DNA of 16,930 nt from an uncultured beta proteobacterium (GTDB lineage: Bacteria; Pseudomonadota; Gammaproteobacteria; Burkholderiales; Burkholderiaceae), in assembly GCA_903944255.1 (NCBI GenBank), contig CAJARE010000114.1, forward strand, positions 1 to 16,930, given 5' to 3'. Below the pieces are notes generated by a model, which saw only the letters and a list, made by a program, of their open reading frames with translations, was not told the DNA's origin and made no database searches. The position numbers and the translations under genes were made by a program. Shown here in pieces: positions 14,800 through 16,930 of the stretch. How positions within the stretch are numbered: position 1 is the stretch's first letter; the number at the start of each line of letters is the position of its first letter.

Positions 14800-15407
14800 C
14801 AAGCAACCTCAATCACCATGAGAGCCTGTCCAGCTTCAATGGTTGCACCATCTTCAACCAAAATACGAGAGATAGTGCCACTGCATCCTGCAGGGATCGT
14901 ATTGAGCAACTTCATGACCTCAACAATGCAAACATCGGTATCGGGTTTGACAGCATCCCCTACTTCTACAAAGGGGGCTGAATTTGGACTAGGTCTACGA
15001 TAAAAAGTACCGATCATCGGACTAGTAATGAGACGCTCAGATGCAGAAAGTGCAGATGGAGCCGAAGCACTTAATGCAGCGGGAGCGCTCTGGGGAATTG
15101 CCGCGCTGACTTGAGGGGCTACAAAAGTAGTGCTACCCGAGGATGATGGCTGCCCAACAGAAATCTCAATCTCAAATTCTTCAGTCTTGTAGCCAAAAGT
15201 TGTAAATGCTCCAGCATCCTTAATTAAGGCAACAATTTCCTTGACCTGTTTCATCGTAAATTCAGGCGGCACTATCACCTTGGTCGCATTTTTACTTGCC
15301 AACACTTTTTTTATTGCTAATTTTTTCTTAGGCAAAGGATCGCCACTTTTTTTCAAAGTCTTTGGCTTTGCTTTCGCTTTTGAAGCGGACTTCTTTTTTG
15401 TTTGCAC
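14799..15407 (-). CDS. AccB-type biotin carboxyl carrier protein with Lys-rich N-terminal tail
   Basis: 202 residues. Residues 49-86 resemble the AccB N-terminal BC-binding region (FTMKQVKEIVALIKDAG). A Ser/Ala/Pro linker (87-128) follows, then the biotinyl domain SPMIGTFYRRPSP (with the AccB-type thumb) and EVMKL (163-167). Lys166 is the expected biotin attachment site; the commoner form is EAMKM. The first 43 residues contain 16 lysines, unlike ordinary AccB. The start is a GTG at 15407 with only a weak GAG upstream; GTG codons 44 and 46 could give a shorter protein without the tail. It is coupled to the carboxyltransferase (1-nt overlap), so it is the likely carboxyl carrier for that enzyme. 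Because the fold is AccB-like, it may be charged by the housekeeping AccC (inference). It is the first gene of the operon, divergent from an IclR regulator. Confidence 0.88.
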   Translation of the reverse strand: MQTKKKSASKAKAKPKTLKKSGDPLPKKKLAIKKVLASKNATKVIVPPEFTMKQVKEIVALIKDAGAFTTFGYKTEEFEIEISVGQPSSSGSTTFVAPQVSAAIPQSAPAALSASAPSALSASERLITSPMIGTFYRRPSPNSAPFVEVGDAVKPDTDVCIVEVMKLLNTIPAGCSGTISRILVEDGATIEAGQALMVIEVA

Positions 15408-15445
15408 TGTCTCGTATTTTTAGTTAATATTTTCTCTAATGGAAT

Positions 15446-15474
15446 TTAAAGTATCATCTGATGAAATGCTTTAA
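15446..15474. promoter_or_regulatory. Imperfect dyad, candidate IclR operator between the divergent operons
   Basis: Outer arms TTAAAG (15446-15451) and CTTTAA (15469-15474) surround inner arms TCATC (15454-15458) and GATGA (15460-15464) around a single T. The outer and inner dyad centres differ by 1 nt. The site lies about 40 nt upstream of the carrier gene and about 47 nt upstream of iclR, where a regulator of both directions would bind. Binding is inferred, not shown. Confidence 0.45.
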
Positions 15475-15520
15475 GGGTAAATACTTAAAAAGACAAAAAT
15501 ACTCAAAAATTGCTCTCTAA

Positions 15521-16333
15521 ATGACAGAAATGCTCTCCCGCATAACCCCTCCAAGCGAATTATTGGAAGAATCAGCCAAATCCAGTATGGCTGAAAAGGT
15601 TTTGCTGATTCTAGAAACGATCGCCCATTCTGAGTTTCCGCTGACGTTAGAAGCGATCTCCACTAGTACCAACCTTGCTAAACCGACCGCATTTAGACTT
15701 CTCAACACTTTAGTTGCTCATGGTTTTATTGAGCGAGATCCCAATGGCAGACGTTTTCAGCCAAGCTCGAAGTTGCGTATCCTTGGAATCAATATTCTTT
15801 CTGTAGATTCTGTTCGCTCACAACGAGTAGTTGTAATGAAACGTCTTGTTGAAGAAATTGGTGAAACGTGTAATTTCAATATATTGGATGGCAATAAGGT
15901 GATGTACCTTGACCGAGTTGAAACAAGTGCACCCATTCGATTGCACGTTGATGTCGGAATGAGAGTGCCACTACACTGTACGGCGAGCGGAAAATTATTT
16001 TTATCCGGCATGACAGAAATGCAAGTAAGAAGGTCTTTAGGTAATGAGCCATTTGAAAGTTATACAGATAAAACCGTCACGAACTATCAAAAGCTATTTG
16101 CTGAACTTGAAAAAATTCGTGAAGACGGCTATGCCCTTGACGAATCAGCCTTCCTAGAGGGTTTCATTGGAATTGCAGTCCCAGTCATTAACTCAAAAAA
16201 TAAGACTTTTGCCACTATCACTGCGCATGGTCCATCTTCACGTATGCAAGAAAATTCGATTGAATTCTATATAAGGCCTCTGCAACAAGCAGCAAGAGAT
16301 ATTCAAGATAGCCTTTCAGAAACAAGTACCTAA
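15521..16333 (+). CDS. IclR-family transcriptional regulator
   Basis: 270 residues. The N-terminal winged helix spans about residues 23-90 (AEKVLLILETIAHSEFPLTL, TNLAKPTAFRLLNTLVAHGF, then the wing with DPNGRRFQPSSKL). The rest is the IclR effector domain, with the conserved ETCNFNILDGNKVMYLDRVE, RVPLHCTASGKLFLSGM, DGYALDESAFLEGFIGIAVP and ATITAHGP segments, including the late E-GF-G-AVP ligand-site pattern. It may start at 15521 or at the ATG 9 nt later; neither has a good ribosome-binding site. It is divergent from the carrier/carboxyltransferase/ABC operon and 16 nt upstream of the BKACE gene with which it is probably co-transcribed, so it most likely controls both. IclR proteins in this setting usually sense an aromatic or short keto/hydroxy acid; the effector here is unknown. 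Confidence 0.93.
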   Translation: MTEMLSRITPPSELLEESAKSSMAEKVLLILETIAHSEFPLTLEAISTSTNLAKPTAFRLLNTLVAHGFIERDPNGRRFQPSSKLRILGINILSVDSVRSQRVVVMKRLVEEIGETCNFNILDGNKVMYLDRVETSAPIRLHVDVGMRVPLHCTASGKLFLSGMTEMQVRRSLGNEPFESYTDKTVTNYQKLFAELEKIREDGYALDESAFLEGFIGIAVPVINSKNKTFATITAHGPSSRMQENSIEFYIRPLQQAARDIQDSLSETST

Positions 16334-16349
16334 ACTTAAGGGAGTAAAT

Positions 16350-16930
16350 ATGTCTACCCCAGTAATAATTACCGTTGCAATGACCGGGGCTATCCCCAGA
16401 AAAAAAGACTGTCCGGGAGTACCTGTTACGACATCCGAACAAATTGAAGAAACACATAAAGCCTTCGAAGCAGGAGCAACCCTTGCTCATATTCATGTCC
16501 GTAATCCAGATGAAAGTCCGAGCTCAGATCCAGACTTATATGCTGCAGTACAGGTGGGTATTCAAAAACATTGTCCAGGCATGATTGTTCAATTCTCGAC
16601 CGGTGGTCGTGGACGAGATCAATCCGCTCGTGGAGGCATGCTCTTTCATCGCCCTGATATGGCCTCACTGGCGACGGGTTCAGTCAACTTTCCCAATGGT
16701 ATTTATGAGAATCCCCCAGAATTTGTTGATGGTCTAGCTGGTGAAATGCTCAAGTATGAAATCAAAGCTGAAATTGAAGTTTTTGATCTAGCCATGCTTT
16801 ATAACGCCGCTAACCTCATTGAACGAGGCCTCTTAAAAGCCCCGGCCCATGTGCAATTTGTGATGGGTATCCCAAATGCCATGCCTGCAAGGCGTTCCAT
16901 TCTAGAATTCCTCATTTCGGAATTAAAAGC
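16350..16930 (+). CDS. Beta-keto acid cleavage enzyme (BKACE, DUF849), N-terminal part
   Basis: 193 codons are visible before the right edge. AAGGGAG lies 5 nt before the ATG at 16350. The TIM-barrel enzyme family converts a beta-keto acid plus acetyl-CoA into acetoacetate plus the corresponding acyl-CoA, with a metal ion bound. Visible family motifs are TVAMTGAIP at strand 1, HIHVR with H47 and H49 (the zinc-binding pair), QFSTGGRGRD, LATGSVNFPN and EIEVFDLAML. The 3-keto-5-aminohexanoate enzyme Kce has Glu right after TGA (from memory); here it is Ile, so a different, non-amino substrate is likely. The C-terminal metal and arginine residues lie outside the window. It sits 16 nt behind the IclR gene, so it belongs to that regulon. 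It may cleave the keto acid produced by, or fed to, the biotin carboxyltransferase (inference). Confidence 0.88.
   Translation, partial: MSTPVIITVAMTGAIPRKKDCPGVPVTTSEQIEETHKAFEAGATLAHIHVRNPDESPSSDPDLYAAVQVGIQKHCPGMIVQFSTGGRGRDQSARGGMLFHRPDMASLATGSVNFPNGIYENPPEFVDGLAGEMLKYEIKAEIEVFDLAMLYNAANLIERGLLKAPAHVQFVMGIPNAMPARRSILEFLISELK

Noticed and set aside
13342..14802. Alpha subunit of a sodium-pumping oxaloacetate decarboxylase
   Set aside because: No OadB or OadG membrane subunits are nearby, the biotinyl domain is absent from the protein, and several substrate-side motifs differ.
15757..16668. Minus-strand open frames beneath iclR and BKACE, and similar frames opposite other genes
   Set aside because: They are antisense to strongly supported genes, have no family motifs and no ribosome-binding sites.
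1..16930. Mobile elements, CRISPR arrays, tRNA or rRNA genes
   Set aside because: I found no transposase or integrase sequence, no regularly spaced repeats, and no cloverleaf or rRNA-like stretch; the non-coding gaps are short.

Overview
The window looks like accessory, catabolism-oriented DNA from a low-GC betaproteobacterium (Burkholderiales). A Polynucleobacter-like freshwater organism is my best guess, but that is inference. The support is an orphan Bug/TctC-type binding protein, a subclass-I ferredoxin-NADP reductase ending in ERAFVEK, a betaproteobacterial gene style, and closely packed operons with frequent 1-4 nt overlaps. There are no tRNA, rRNA, CRISPR, transposase or phage genes.

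Region A (1-5007) is a LacI-controlled module. A ThDP-dependent acetolactate-synthase-family enzyme and two short-chain dehydrogenases (the second cut by the window edge) form a minus-strand operon. It diverges from a LacI-family regulator, and the intergenic region holds two identical perfect palindromes with centres 40 bp apart. Acetate kinase (ackA) converges on the lacI gene with a 4-bp overlap.

Region B (5172-5948) is a housekeeping ferredoxin/flavodoxin-NADP+ reductase.

Region C (5956-9302) is a small regulon. A GntR/UTRA repressor diverges from a cytoplasmic type I sulfatase followed by an orphan Bug/TctC solute-binding protein. A perfect 10-4-10 inverted repeat overlaps the predicted sulfatase promoter, and a stem-loop terminator follows the Bug gene. 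Between this terminator and the next operon lies a possible 52-codon gene.

Region D (9670-16930) is the most unusual part. A six-gene minus-strand operon runs biotin carrier protein -> PC/OadA-type carboxyltransferase -> substrate-binding protein -> permease -> ATPase (SsuABC/TauABC/NrtABC-type importer) -> TSUP (TauE/SafE) transporter. It is divergent from an IclR regulator and a beta-keto-acid cleavage enzyme (BKACE/DUF849, cut by the right edge). No biotin carboxylase is present. The carrier is of the AccB type, so the pair could borrow housekeeping AccC. The carboxyltransferase also departs from pyruvate carboxylase at several active-site-neighbourhood positions.

Together, a sulfatase, a sulfonate-type importer family, a TSUP exporter and a BKACE suggest uptake and breakdown of small organic acids or organosulfur compounds. 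The sequence does not fix the actual substrates, and I regard the Region D gene set as the best candidate for an undescribed pathway.
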